From CAZGUX01 sp964529305 (GTDB taxonomy: Bacteria > Acidobacteriota > Terriglobia > Bryobacterales > Bryobacteraceae): a DNA stretch of 64,000 bases. Positions 44,928 through 53,897 of the stretch are shown here, piece after piece. Positions within the stretch are counted from its first letter, which is position 1. Each line of letters begins with the position of its first letter. The position numbers and the translations under genes are program-made. Under the pieces are notes generated by a model. It was not told where the DNA came from, did not search any database, and was given only the letters and a program-made list of their open reading frames with translations. Location: positions 1 through 64,000 of the forward strand of contig CAZGUX010000159.1 of NCBI GenBank assembly GCA_964529305.1. The letters are read 5' to 3'.

Positions 44928-46208
44928 TCACTCCACCAGCCGCTCGGCTTTTCCAAACAACAGAAACGCGATGATCCCGGCCGCGCTCACCGTTGCCGTC
45001 AACCAAAAGGCGGAAGGCCAGCCGAACCCCTTCACCAGGTACCCGATCGCCACCGGAGCCAGGATCCCCGCCACGTTGGCGATCGCGCTTTGCAGGCCGA
45101 CCACTGTCCCCGCATATCTCGGCGCGATCTCCAGGGAACTGCTGGCATAAACCGGGGTCACCGAGGTCAGCAGAAACATGGCCACGCACAGCGCGGCCAC
45201 GGTGGTCCCGGGTCCGGGAGCCAGCGGCACCGCCAGCAGAACCGCCGCCGACAAGGCATACGGGACAAGGAACGCCTTCCGCACCGCCGTGCGATTGTGC
45301 GCCTTGCTGAGACGGTCCATCAGGGAGCCGAAGAGATTCGTCCCGGCGAGGGCGCAAACGAACGGCGCCGCGGACCCGAACGCCATGTTCGACAGGGTGA
45401 AGCCGCGCTCGTTCGCGAGATAGGTCGGCAGCCACGTGATCATGACATAGGCAAACCAGTTGGACGAGAAGTGCAGAATCCAAACGGCCCATAAGGGCGG
45501 AAGACGCAGCAACCGGCCCCAGGGGATGGTCTCCACCTTCGGCAGCGAAGGACGAGACGCCAGCAGGTACGTCATCTCCTCCCGGCCAACCGCGGCCGAC
45601 TCCTCCGGCCGGTCGCGCGCGCCGAACCACCAGAAGGGTAGCCACGCAAGCCCCAGCAAGGCAAAGATGTAGAAGATGGCCCGCCAGCCCCACAGGCTCA
45701 GAATGGCCGATGCCGCCGGGAACGCCACGATGGAGCCCGCGTAGCCTCCGCTCCAACAGAAGCCCGTCGCCCTCGAATATTCCTCGCGCGGGAACCACCG
45801 GACCAGGATGCTGTTCATCGCCGGGAAGAGGCCGCTTTCGCCCAGCCCCATCAGAATTCGCACCGCGACCAGCGCCCCGAGCGACGTGGGAATCGGCGTC
45901 AGGGCGGTGAACAGGCTCCACCACAGGATGCTGATCGCGAACATCCGCCTCGGCCCCAGGCGGTCCGTCAGCCGGCCCGCCGGGATCATGAACCCGGTAT
46001 AGCCGATGAAGAATCCGGTGAACGCCCAGCCCATCTGCGCCGTGTCCCATCCGTACTCGCGCAGCAGCGTGGGCGCGGCCACCGAGAGGTTGACGCGATC
46101 GCAGTAAGCGATCACCAGCGCCGCGAAACACAGTAGCGCGATGTCGACCCGCTTCGGCCACGGCGCCCGGCGCGGCGAATCGAGCGCCGGCGCCGCCCCG
46201 GTCCGCAT
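44928..46208 (-). CDS. MFS transporter, anion:cation symporter (hexuronate/sugar acid) type
   Basis: A 426-residue inner-membrane permease with about twelve membrane helices. The ACS-family markers are CDRVNLSVAAPTLLREYGWD after helix 1, GRLTDRLGPRRMF in loop 2-3 and GLGESGLFPAMNSILVRWFP in helix 4-5. Relatives such as ExuT, GudP and DgoT import hexuronates, aldarates and galactonate. It is the last gene of the operon starting with the Zn alcohol dehydrogenase, 3 bases after the aldolase, and ends one base from lacI. Sugar-acid uptake fits the enzymes around it; the precise substrate is inferred. Confidence 0.9.
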   Translation of the reverse strand: MRTGAAPALDSPRRAPWPKRVDIALLCFAALVIAYCDRVNLSVAAPTLLREYGWDTAQMGWAFTGFFIGYTGFMIPAGRLTDRLGPRRMFAISILWWSLFTALTPIPTSLGALVAVRILMGLGESGLFPAMNSILVRWFPREEYSRATGFCWSGGYAGSIVAFPAASAILSLWGWRAIFYIFALLGLAWLPFWWFGARDRPEESAAVGREEMTYLLASRPSLPKVETIPWGRLLRLPPLWAVWILHFSSNWFAYVMITWLPTYLANERGFTLSNMAFGSAAPFVCALAGTNLFGSLMDRLSKAHNRTAVRKAFLVPYALSAAVLLAVPLAPGPGTTVAALCVAMFLLTSVTPVYASSSLEIAPRYAGTVVGLQSAIANVAGILAPVAIGYLVKGFGWPSAFWLTATVSAAGIIAFLLFGKAERLVE

Positions 46209-46211
46209 TCG

Positions 46212-46982
46212 TCAATCCTCCTTCAGCGTCGCCAGTTTCTCTTTGTACGCGGCGAGAAGTACGGAGAAATCTCCCGAATACAGCAAGAATCGGACTCCCC
46301 TCCGTCGCGCCTCTTTGAGGATCCACATGTCGGCGGTCTGGATTCCAGCCGCGACGCCGTTCGCACCACAGGCCGCGGCTACGCGGTCCACGGCGTTCCA
46401 GAACGCCTCCGAACGGAATTGCTCGGCGATGCCCATCGAGATCGAAAGATCGTACGGCCCGATGAACAGGACGTCCAGACCCGGCGTGGCCGCAATCGCT
46501 TCCACTGCGTCGAGTCCTTCCCGGCTTTCGATCTGAAGGACGGCCAGGGTCTCGCGATTGGTCTCCGCCATCATCTCCACCGGATCGCCCCACTCCAGGT
46601 TCGTCATGATGCTGTGCATGCCGAACCCTCGATTGCCTTCCGGCAGGTACTTCATGGCGCGAACCGCGTTCATCGCTTCGCCGGCCGAATGCACGCGCGG
46701 CACGATGACGCCCATCGCCCCGCAGTCTAGCGTCCGCGTGATCAAGGCCGGTTCGTTCTGCGTCACCCGTACCAGCGCCGGGATTCCAAAGTCCCGCGCC
46801 GTCCGGCAAATCGCCCGGATGTCGTGGTAGTTCGCCGCCTGGTGCTCGGTGTCGATGAAGAACAGGTCCAATCCTGCTTTGGCGAGCACGACCGATATCT
46901 CGGGATCAAGGCAATACTCCACCGAGGTTCCGTAAACACACTCCCCGCTTCGGAGCTTGGTTTTGGCTGGGTTCTTTTGCAT
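46212..46982 (-). CDS. HpcH/HpaI-family class II aldolase
   Basis: A 256-residue metal-dependent aldolase that cleaves 2-keto-3-deoxy sugar acids or 4-hydroxy-2-oxo acids to pyruvate plus an aldehyde. Motifs include FFIDTEHQAANYHDI near residue 42, GVIVPRVHSAGEA near 90, VLQIESREGLDAVEAI near 147 with the metal-binding Glu, and the LDVLFIGPYDLSISMG signature near 168 with Asp. All key residues are present. It lies 5 bases downstream of the BKACE-type gene and 3 bases before the transporter. It likely performs the carbon-chain cleavage step of the pathway. Confidence 0.9.
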   Translation of the reverse strand: MQKNPAKTKLRSGECVYGTSVEYCLDPEISVVLAKAGLDLFFIDTEHQAANYHDIRAICRTARDFGIPALVRVTQNEPALITRTLDCGAMGVIVPRVHSAGEAMNAVRAMKYLPEGNRGFGMHSIMTNLEWGDPVEMMAETNRETLAVLQIESREGLDAVEAIAATPGLDVLFIGPYDLSISMGIAEQFRSEAFWNAVDRVAAACGANGVAAGIQTADMWILKEARRRGVRFLLYSGDFSVLLAAYKEKLATLKED

Positions 46983-46987
46983 GAGTT

Positions 46988-47872
46988 TCAGGCGGCCGCC
47001 GCCATCGGCAATCCCGTGATGCGGCGCGCCTCATCCACCGACGCGATGTCGCGCCCCAGTTCCCGGGAGATGCGCACGATCTTGTCGACCAACTCGGCAT
47101 TGCTCCGCGCGAGCGTTCCGTTCAAATCCAGGTAGGGGTTGTCTTCCATGCCGACCCGCACATGTCCCCCCAGCAGGATCGCCTGGGTCAACACGGTCCA
47201 CTGCGTCGGCGGGTCCATCACGCTCACGCTGTAGTTGAAGTCCGCCGGCTTATGCGAGTGCATGAACTGCATCGCCTCCACGGTCGGCGGAGTCCAGCAT
47301 CCGCCGGGCCAGCCGAGAAAGAATGTCGTCCACACCGGCGTCGCCAGCAGACCCATCTTCACCAGTCTCTGCGCGTTCCAGATGCCGCCGTAGTGGAACG
47401 ATTCCACTTCGGGTTTGACCCCGTACTGCGCCGTGTGGCGGCAATAGGCTTCCAGTTCACCGCGGTCGTGAATGCCGTAGAGTTCCACTGGCGGATACTC
47501 CGGATCGGGCTGAAAGCTCTCGTCGTGGGCGTTGAAACAGATCGACATCATGTCCGGCCGCTGCTTCATCAGCTCCACGCGCTGCGGGAATCGCCCGTTC
47601 GCGATGCCGTATTGGATGATCGACGTCGCGCGCGAGGTGATGCCGTCCTTCAGCCGCTGCCAGCCGTCCAGGTCGAGATCGGACAGTTTGGTGTTGTCGT
47701 CGCGCATCTTCTCGTCGAGCGTGTAAGGCCCGTGCAAATGGCAGATGGCCGCGCCCGAGCCGATCCCGCGCACGTACTCGTCGGCCAGCGCGTCCACGCC
47801 TTGAGGATTGTAAGGATTCCTCGGATACGACATCGTGGAATCACAGGTCACCGTAATGATGAGCTTCTCCAT
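46988..47872 (-). CDS. BKACE-type beta-keto acid cleavage enzyme (DUF849)
   Basis: A 294-residue TIM barrel of the 3-keto-5-aminohexanoate cleavage family, zinc enzymes that transfer the terminal part of a beta-keto acid to acetyl-CoA. It starts LIITVTCDSTMSYPRN and has the zinc-site ICHLHGPYTLDEKMRDDN near residue 45, PEVESFHYGGIWNA near 165 and VRVGMEDNPYLDLNG near 245. The ATG at 47872 is chosen because residues upstream are antisense to other genes. It lies between the alcohol dehydrogenase and the aldolase with 5-9 base gaps. Which keto acid it uses is unknown. Confidence 0.85.
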   Translation of the reverse strand: MEKLIITVTCDSTMSYPRNPYNPQGVDALADEYVRGIGSGAAICHLHGPYTLDEKMRDDNTKLSDLDLDGWQRLKDGITSRATSIIQYGIANGRFPQRVELMKQRPDMMSICFNAHDESFQPDPEYPPVELYGIHDRGELEAYCRHTAQYGVKPEVESFHYGGIWNAQRLVKMGLLATPVWTTFFLGWPGGCWTPPTVEAMQFMHSHKPADFNYSVSVMDPPTQWTVLTQAILLGGHVRVGMEDNPYLDLNGTLARSNAELVDKIVRISRELGRDIASVDEARRITGLPMAAAA

Positions 47873-47880
47873 GCTTGCTC

Positions 47881-48900
47881 CTATTCCTTCACGACCACGA
47901 CGACGCGGCCGAGCGCTCCGCTCCGCATCGTATCGAGCGCGGCGTTGATGTCCGCGAGCGGCAGTCTCACCGCGATTTGCGGCCTCACCGTCCCCGCGGC
48001 CACCCAGCGGATAGCGTCGATCATATCCTGGCGCGTACCGTTGCGCGAGCCGATGATCTCCAGTTCCTTTTGCGCGATCTCGATGGTGTCGACGCGCGGG
48101 TCCTCCGGTTGCTCCCCGATCACCACGATTCGCCCGCAGCGCATCACCGCGTCCGCGCTGAAGCGCATGCTCGCGCTGTCGCCGACACAGTTGAATACGC
48201 ACTCGACGCCGCTGGTTCCGGAGAAGTCCAGGACGGACTTCACCGCGTCCGCGGCACGGGCGTCGACCGTATGGGCCGCGCCCAGTGAACCGGCCAGCCG
48301 CAGTTTCTCCGGGTGAATGTCAGCGGCGGAGACACGCACCCCGCTGGCCCGCAGGATCTGGATCAGCACCTGCCCCACGCCACCCGCGCCGACGACCAGT
48401 GCCGAATCTCCCAGGCCCAGGCCCGCCCGCCGGCTGGCGTGCACCGCGGTCACGACGGCGTCCGAAATCAGGCCGCCTTCGGCGAACGGAACCTCCTCCG
48501 GCAGACGGTAGAAGTTCCGGGCTGGGGCCTTGAAGTACTCCGCGAACGCGCCGTTCGAAAGAACGCCGATGATGCCCCGAAGGTCCGCGCACTGCTGCTG
48601 CCTGCCGGCGCGGCAGTAGTAGCACCGGTCGCAGGTGATGAAGAGGTGAGGCACCACGCGGTCGCCCGGCCGAAGCGTGTCGACTTCGGAACCGACCTCC
48701 ACCACCACGCCCGAGGGTTCGTGGCCCAGCACGTGCGGAAGCGCCGGCACGTAGCCGTGGCCGTCCAGAATGTGAAGATCGGTCCCGCAAATGCCGCTGG
48801 TTCGGGTCTCCACCAGGACTTCGTCCGGGCCGATCTTCGGCTCCGGAATGTCTTCGAGCGAAAGCGGCGCTCGCACCGCGCGCATCAGGGCGGCTTTCAC
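47881..48900 (-). CDS. Zinc-dependent medium-chain alcohol dehydrogenase
   Basis: A 339-residue MDR enzyme oxidising a secondary hydroxyl with NAD(P). Catalytic zinc ligands lie in SGICGTDLH and VLGHEPSG. The structural zinc lobe has CDRCYYCRAGRQQQC. The Rossmann motif reads VVGAGGVGQVLIQ near residue 170. L-threonine 3-dehydrogenase, sorbitol dehydrogenase and sugar-acid dehydrogenases share this layout. It is the first gene of a four-gene minus-strand operon with a good promoter and a LacI-like palindrome directly upstream. It probably starts the pathway by forming a keto group; the substrate is inferred. Confidence 0.88.
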   Translation of the reverse strand: MKAALMRAVRAPLSLEDIPEPKIGPDEVLVETRTSGICGTDLHILDGHGYVPALPHVLGHEPSGVVVEVGSEVDTLRPGDRVVPHLFITCDRCYYCRAGRQQQCADLRGIIGVLSNGAFAEYFKAPARNFYRLPEEVPFAEGGLISDAVVTAVHASRRAGLGLGDSALVVGAGGVGQVLIQILRASGVRVSAADIHPEKLRLAGSLGAAHTVDARAADAVKSVLDFSGTSGVECVFNCVGDSASMRFSADAVMRCGRIVVIGEQPEDPRVDTIEIAQKELEIIGSRNGTRQDMIDAIRWVAAGTVRPQIAVRLPLADINAALDTMRSGALGRVVVVVKE

Positions 48901-48911
48901 GTGTGCCCCCG

Positions 48912-48940
48912 ATTGTACTCACGCGCGCGACCGCGGTCAA
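48912..48940 (-). promoter_or_regulatory. Sigma70 promoter of the Zn alcohol dehydrogenase operon
   Basis: On the minus strand TTGACC and TACAAT are separated by exactly 17 bases, ending 12 bases before the GTG/ATG start region at 48900. The LacI-like palindrome abuts the -35 from upstream. Confidence 0.65.
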
Positions 48941-48945
48941 CACAG

Positions 48946-48959
48946 GTTTAGCGTTAAAC
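48946..48959. promoter_or_regulatory. Putative LacI-family operator
   Basis: GTTTAGCGTTAAAC is a 14-base palindrome with one mismatched pair and a central CG, the usual LacI/GalR form. It shares GTTTAGCG...TTAAA with the site between the Ldh-family gene and lacI. It lies between two divergent promoters, 5 bases beyond the alcohol dehydrogenase -35, and could control both directions. Confidence 0.55.
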
Positions 48960-48969
48960 AATGGGAAAA

Positions 48970-48999
48970 TTGACCCTTGCTGGGATTTTGCTGCATAAT
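48970..48999 (+). promoter_or_regulatory. Sigma70 promoter of cytochrome/DUF1501 pair 3
   Basis: TTGACC and CATAAT with 18 bases between. Transcription would begin near 49006, which rules out the in-frame ATG at 48961 and supports the start at 49015. Confidence 0.55.
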
Positions 49000-49014
49000 G
49001 ATCGGCAAGTCGCC

Positions 49015-51516
49015 ATGCGGTTCCGAGTCCACTTGCTCTGTGCCGCCGGCCTCGCCATGATGGGCGGAGTGCGGGCCGGTGAAGTGCCGGCGCTGGGAGT
49101 TCTGGAAAAGCGCTGCCTGTCCTGTCACGGCGCGGCTCGCATGTCGGATCTCGATCTCCGCCAGAGGGAAACCACCCTTCGCGGCGGAAAGCGCGGCCCG
49201 GCCGTGGTCCCCGGAAAACCCGGCGACAGCCTTCTCCTTCAAGTCGTTTCCGGGAAATCGGAAATCAAGATGCCGCCGGGCAAGGACCCGCTGCCCGCTG
49301 CCGAGATCGACACGCTCCGCGCCTGGATCGAGACCGGAGCTCCGTGGCCGTCTGGCATCAAATCGGCGGCCGAGCCTTCCTGGTGGTCGTTCCGGAGGCT
49401 GCGGCGTCCGGACGTACCCGTCGAGCAAGGCGTCCGTAATCCGCTCGACGCATTCATCGCGCGAGCCCTCCGCCAGCAATCCTTGAAGCCCGCGCCTGTC
49501 GCCGGCCGCCGCACGTTAATCCGCCGCGCCTATTTCGACCTGATCGGCCTGCCGCCTCCTCCCGAGCGGGTGGAGCGCTTCGTCCAGGACGAATCTCCCG
49601 ATGCCTGGGCTCGCCTGGTCGACGAACTCCTCGCGTCGCCCCAGTACGGAGAACGATGGGGACGCCACTGGCTCGACGTGGTTCGCTATGCCGACAGCGG
49701 CGGCTACGAAACCGACATCTATTTCAAGAATGCCTGGCGCTATCGCGACTACGTGATCAAGTCGTTCAATGACGACAAGCCGTATGACCAGTTTGTGAAG
49801 GAACAGGTCGCCGGCGACGAGTTGTGGCCAGACAATCTCGACCTGGAAGGCAACTACACCATCGCGAAGGACAAGATGCGGCACCTGGAAGCCCGCATCG
49901 GCACCGGTCTCTATACCCTCGGCCCCGAAGTCCACGAGTCCAACATGGACGCACCGAAACTGCAGTACGAAAAGCTCACCGATTGGGCGGACACCACGAG
50001 TTCGGCGTTTCTGGGGTTGACCGTCGGCTGTGCCCGCTGTCACGACCACAAGTTCGACCCCGTGTCCCAGCGCGACTACTACCGCCTCGCCGCCGTTTTC
50101 GCGTACAGCACCGAAGTAGAGATTCCCATTACTCACCGCATGGCGATCCGCGATCACGGCCAGCATTACCCTCGTGTGGTTGCTGTGGCCGAAGCAAAGA
50201 CTGCCTATCGCCTGAACGAAGAGAAGGTCCGCCGCCGCCTGGTTGCCGATCGCAGAAGGAAGTTTGCCGCCGAAGCGATTGCCGCCTACGACACCAGGGA
50301 GGACCAGCGGACTCCGGAGCAGCAGAAGTTGGCCGCGCCGGTCGCCGAGGCGATTCGCGCCATCAACCCGGAAAAGGAGATGACGCCGGAAGAGGCCGGG
50401 CACTCAAAGGCGCTGCTCGAAGCCATTGGAAAAGCCTTGCTGGCGGTGCCGCCCCAGGACGCGCAAGGAGTGCCTTGGGACGGCATCTATGAAATTCCGT
50501 CGGCCACCGTGCTGGGCCATCGCGAACCCGAATTGGTGCCGGACACCTTTACGCTTTCCCGCGGAGAGTTGACCCTTCGCAGAGAGAAGGTCGCCGCGGG
50601 ACTGCCGTCGTTCCTGGGCGGGGACGATCTTGCGGTCGCCGATTGCGTGGGCCGCTGCGTTCCTCTCGCGAGAAAGGAACTCGCGCTCTGGCTCACCCAG
50701 CCCGATCATCCCCTCACCGCGCGGGTCATGGTCAACCGCATCTGGCAGGGACACTTCGGCCGCGGCATCGTCGCCACCCCGAACGATTTCGGCCGCCAGG
50801 GCCAGGCCCCCGTATTTCCTGAAATGCTCGATTGGCTCGCCTCCGAGTTGGTCTCACAAGGATGGAGCGTCAAGGCGATGCATCGGCTGATCATGACGTC
50901 GGAGGCCTACCAACGGACCAGCGTGTTTCACGATGAGACCAGCCTCCGCAAGGACCCGGACAACCGCTATCTGTGGCGCATGAATCGCCGCCGCCTGGAG
51001 AGCGAGGCGCTGTGGGATTCCATGCTCTCGTCGGCCGGAACACTGCACCTCAAGATGGGCGGCAGGCCCGTCGCGCCGCCGTTGGCCGACGATGAGTTGA
51101 GCGGCATCAGCACCGCGTGGCAATGGCCGGTCAACGCAGATCCCGGAGAGCACCACCGCCGAGGGGTCTACCTTCTGGTCCGCAGGAACTTCCCGTATCC
51201 CATGTTCGAGGCCTTCGACGGTCCGGGAAACGCGGTCAGTTGCCCGCAACGCGACGTCAGTTCGGTGGCGCCGCAGGCTCTCTGGTTCCTGAACAACCGG
51301 GCGGCGTTCAATCAGGCGCAGCGCTTTGCGGAGAGGCTCCGCAGGGAAGGCGGCACCACGCCGGCGTCGCGGATTGACCTGGCTTGGCGGCTGGCTCTGG
51401 GCCGCGCACCCACCGCGCGCGAAACATCAGACGGCACGGCCCTGATCGAGAAACTCTCGCTCGAGAAGTTCTGTCTCTCCGTGTACAACCTGAACGAATT
51501 CTCTTTCGTCGATTGA
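49015..51516 (+). CDS. Planctomycete-type cytochrome c protein, DUF1549 and DUF1553 domains
   Basis: An 833-residue exported protein, the shortest of the three copies. Residues 1-21 form a signal peptide (LLCAAGLAMMGGVRAG). The heme site CLSCH is at residues 34-38. The DUF1549 region contains RNPLDAFIARALRQQSL, HWLDVVRYADSGGYETDIY and CARCHDHKFDPVSQRDYY. The DUF1553 region contains HPLTARVMVNRIWQGHFGRGIV and PNDFGRQGQAPVFPEML. The middle variable section found in the other two is reduced. The ATG at 49015 is chosen over 48961 because a good promoter lies between them. The DUF1501 partner starts 8 bases downstream. Divergent from the sugar-acid operon, it may share the LacI-like site. Confidence 0.88.
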   Translation: MRFRVHLLCAAGLAMMGGVRAGEVPALGVLEKRCLSCHGAARMSDLDLRQRETTLRGGKRGPAVVPGKPGDSLLLQVVSGKSEIKMPPGKDPLPAAEIDTLRAWIETGAPWPSGIKSAAEPSWWSFRRLRRPDVPVEQGVRNPLDAFIARALRQQSLKPAPVAGRRTLIRRAYFDLIGLPPPPERVERFVQDESPDAWARLVDELLASPQYGERWGRHWLDVVRYADSGGYETDIYFKNAWRYRDYVIKSFNDDKPYDQFVKEQVAGDELWPDNLDLEGNYTIAKDKMRHLEARIGTGLYTLGPEVHESNMDAPKLQYEKLTDWADTTSSAFLGLTVGCARCHDHKFDPVSQRDYYRLAAVFAYSTEVEIPITHRMAIRDHGQHYPRVVAVAEAKTAYRLNEEKVRRRLVADRRRKFAAEAIAAYDTREDQRTPEQQKLAAPVAEAIRAINPEKEMTPEEAGHSKALLEAIGKALLAVPPQDAQGVPWDGIYEIPSATVLGHREPELVPDTFTLSRGELTLRREKVAAGLPSFLGGDDLAVADCVGRCVPLARKELALWLTQPDHPLTARVMVNRIWQGHFGRGIVATPNDFGRQGQAPVFPEMLDWLASELVSQGWSVKAMHRLIMTSEAYQRTSVFHDETSLRKDPDNRYLWRMNRRRLESEALWDSMLSSAGTLHLKMGGRPVAPPLADDELSGISTAWQWPVNADPGEHHRRGVYLLVRRNFPYPMFEAFDGPGNAVSCPQRDVSSVAPQALWFLNNRAAFNQAQRFAERLRREGGTTPASRIDLAWRLALGRAPTARETSDGTALIEKLSLEKFCLSVYNLNEFSFVD

Positions 51517-51524
51517 GGCAAGCC

Positions 51525-52928
51525 ATGACATGCAACCGCCAGCAGGCCGTCCATTCCCGCCGCGAGTTCCTGTTCCGCCACGCGTTTGGTTTCGGCGGCA
51601 TGGCGCTGGCGCAAATGCAGGCAGCTTCCAATCCGCTGGCTCCCAAGCCTCCGCACTTTCCGGCCAAGGCGAAGAGTGTCATCTACCTGTTCATGCAGGG
51701 AGGCCCCAGCCACGTCGACACCTTCGACCCCAAACCGGAACTCTCCAGATACGACGGCAAGCGCGTCCCCGAGAGTTTCCGGTCCGATGGCTTGAGCCTG
51801 CAGAACCTCAAGGTGTCCGAGGCGACGCTGATGGGATCGCGCCGCACCTTCAGCCGCCGCGGTCAATCCGGCATCGAGATCTCCAATCTCTTCGACAACC
51901 TCTCCGCCCATGCCGACGACCTGGCGGTGATCCGCTCCGTCTACCACGATTCATTCATACACGGACCGGCGCTCAACCTTTTGTACACGGGGTCGTCGCG
52001 GGTCGGCTTTCCCAGCGTTGGTTCGTGGGTGCTGTACGGACTCGGCAGCGAGTGCGATAATCTGCCGGCCTTTATGGTGATGACCGACGGCACCATCGGC
52101 GGGCGAAGCCGCACTTCGTACCAGTCGGGCTTCCTTCCAGCGATCCATCAGGGGACGGTTCTCCGTGCCGAGGGCGCTCCGTTGGTCAACCTCTCGCCCC
52201 CTCCCGGGATTTCCACCTCCGACCAGCGGGCCCTGCTCGATCAGGTGGGCCGCTGGAATCGCCAGCACCTGGAAGGGCGCGAGGACGATTCGCGACTCGA
52301 GGCGCAGATCGCGAATTACGAACTCGCGTTCCGCATGCAAACGGCGGCGCCCGGCCTGGTCGACATCGCCGATGAACCCGAACACGTGCGGCAGCTTTAC
52401 GGTCTCGACCAAAAGCCGACGGAGCGATTCGGCCGCCTGTGCCTGCTCGCGCGCCGCATGGTCGAGCGCGGGGTGCGGTTCATCCAGTTGATCTCCACGG
52501 ACTGGGACGGCCACGGCGAGTGCGACAAGAACCATACCGATAACGCGCGCAAAATCGACAAACCCATGGCCGGCTTGATCGCCGTTCTCAAGCAGCGCGG
52601 CCTGTTCGAGCAGACCTTGTTGGTCTGGGTCGGCGAGTTCGGCCGGACACCCGTGATGCAGGGCAAGGACGGTCGCGACCATCATCCCTATGGTTTCTCC
52701 TCCTGGCTGGCCGGTGGGGGCATTCGCGGCGGCAAAGCCATCGGGGCCACCGACGAATTCGGATTCCGCGCCGTCGAGGACAAATGCCACGTCCACGACT
52801 TGCACGGGGCCATGCTCACGTTGCTGGGCCTCGACCACAAGAAGCTGACTTACTTCTTCAACGGGCGCGATTTTCGGTTGACCGATGTGGCCGGCGACGG
52901 CAACTTCGCGTCACGCCTGCTCGCGTAG
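51525..52928 (+). CDS. DUF1501 family protein (Tat-exported)
   Basis: A 467-residue protein with a twin-arginine leader (SRREFLFRHAFGFGGMAL) and complete DUF1501 motifs: YLFMQGGPSHVDTFDPKP near residue 55, VGEFGRTPVMQG near 365 and GRDHHPYGFSSWLAGGG near 383. It is the partner of the third cytochrome protein. The closing segment has the family's HDLHGAMLTLLGLDHKKLTY and FNGRDFRLTDV. It starts 8 bases after the upstream gene and is followed 6 bases later by the cyclase-family gene, so the three form one transcript. The first motif is intact, unlike in pair 2. Confidence 0.9.
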   Translation: MTCNRQQAVHSRREFLFRHAFGFGGMALAQMQAASNPLAPKPPHFPAKAKSVIYLFMQGGPSHVDTFDPKPELSRYDGKRVPESFRSDGLSLQNLKVSEATLMGSRRTFSRRGQSGIEISNLFDNLSAHADDLAVIRSVYHDSFIHGPALNLLYTGSSRVGFPSVGSWVLYGLGSECDNLPAFMVMTDGTIGGRSRTSYQSGFLPAIHQGTVLRAEGAPLVNLSPPPGISTSDQRALLDQVGRWNRQHLEGREDDSRLEAQIANYELAFRMQTAAPGLVDIADEPEHVRQLYGLDQKPTERFGRLCLLARRMVERGVRFIQLISTDWDGHGECDKNHTDNARKIDKPMAGLIAVLKQRGLFEQTLLVWVGEFGRTPVMQGKDGRDHHPYGFSSWLAGGGIRGGKAIGATDEFGFRAVEDKCHVHDLHGAMLTLLGLDHKKLTYFFNGRDFRLTDVAGDGNFASRLLA

Positions 52929-52934
52929 ATCACT

Positions 52935-53897
52935 ATGACGTTGCTTCGTCCCATCACCACCGTGTTGTCGTGCGCGGCCCTTCTCGCCGGCGCGCCCAAG
53001 ATGACCCAGGCCGATGTGGAGGGCCTGTTTCGCAGCCTGTCCAACTGGGGACGGTGGGGCAAGTCCGACCAACTCGGCGCGCTCAACCTGATCACTGCTC
53101 AGAAACGCAAACAGGCAGCCGCGCTGGTTCGCGAGGGTTTTTCTGTTTCCCTCGCGCACGATGTCATCAAGGAACGCTCCGACGATTCACCGCCCTTCGA
53201 GCACACCATGCTCGAGACGGGACGCGCCGGTTCCGGCGGCGCGTCCGACAAGATCGGCGTGCAGTACCACGGCTTCACCGCGACCCACATGGACGCCCTC
53301 TGCCACATGTTCTGGAAGGGGCAGATGTACAACGGGTATCCTCAGGCGGAAGTCACGATGAAGGGAGCGGCCAAACTCGCGGTCAACCGCTTCCGCGACG
53401 GCATCTTCACGCGCGGAGTGTTGATCGATTTGCCGCGCCTGGCGGGCCGGAAATATCTGGAGGGAACGCGTGCCATCACACCCGAAGACCTGGATGCGTG
53501 GGAGAAGAAGTTCAAGACCGCGGTGCAACCGGGAGACGCCGTGCTGTTCCGCACGGGCCGCTGGGCACGGCGCGCGGCCGAAGGCCCGTGGCCGATCATG
53601 AAGAACTCGGCCGGCCTGCATGCCTCCTGTTTGAAATGGCTCAAGCAGCGCGACGTCGCAATCGTCGGCAGCGATCTGGCGACGGACGTCATGCCGTCAC
53701 AGGTGGAAAGCTTCGTCCTTCCGGTTCACCAGGTGCTGATCGTCGGCATGGGTGTCCCCATTCTCGATAACCTCGATCTGGAAGCTGCGGCGGCGGCTTC
53801 GGCCGCGCGCAATCGTTGGGAGTTCCTCCTGACGGTGTCGCCTCTGCCGGTAGAAGGCGGCACCGGCTCACCCGTCAACCCCACGGCTGTTTTCTAG
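52935..53897 (+). CDS. Cyclase-family (kynurenine formamidase-like) metal hydrolase, exported
   Basis: A 320-residue hydrolase with a signal peptide (residues 1-20, LRPITTVLSCAALLAGAP). The zinc-binding HxDxxCH motif of the cyclase/KynB family appears as ATHMDALCHMFW near residue 117. The family cleaves amide or lactone bonds in a metal-dependent way. The GDAVLFRTGRW segment near 198 and LPVHQVLIVGMGVPILDNLDL near 257 are also typical. It follows the DUF1501 gene by 6 bases and so is probably the third gene of that operon. The substrate is unknown; longer cyclase-family members like this one act on diverse lactones and amides. Confidence 0.85.
   Translation: MTLLRPITTVLSCAALLAGAPKMTQADVEGLFRSLSNWGRWGKSDQLGALNLITAQKRKQAAALVREGFSVSLAHDVIKERSDDSPPFEHTMLETGRAGSGGASDKIGVQYHGFTATHMDALCHMFWKGQMYNGYPQAEVTMKGAAKLAVNRFRDGIFTRGVLIDLPRLAGRKYLEGTRAITPEDLDAWEKKFKTAVQPGDAVLFRTGRWARRAAEGPWPIMKNSAGLHASCLKWLKQRDVAIVGSDLATDVMPSQVESFVLPVHQVLIVGMGVPILDNLDLEAAAAASAARNRWEFLLTVSPLPVEGGTGSPVNPTAVF

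Noticed and set aside
44578..46809. A 743-codon minus-strand frame over the LacI and MFS genes
   Set aside because: It is the +1 shadow of the MFS gene with Gly/Arg-rich composition; the MFS frame itself has clear membrane helices and motifs.
48961..49014. The in-frame ATG at 48961 as the start of the third cytochrome gene
   Set aside because: A good promoter lies at 48970-48999, so that codon would not be transcribed, and the extra 18 residues would bury the signal peptide.
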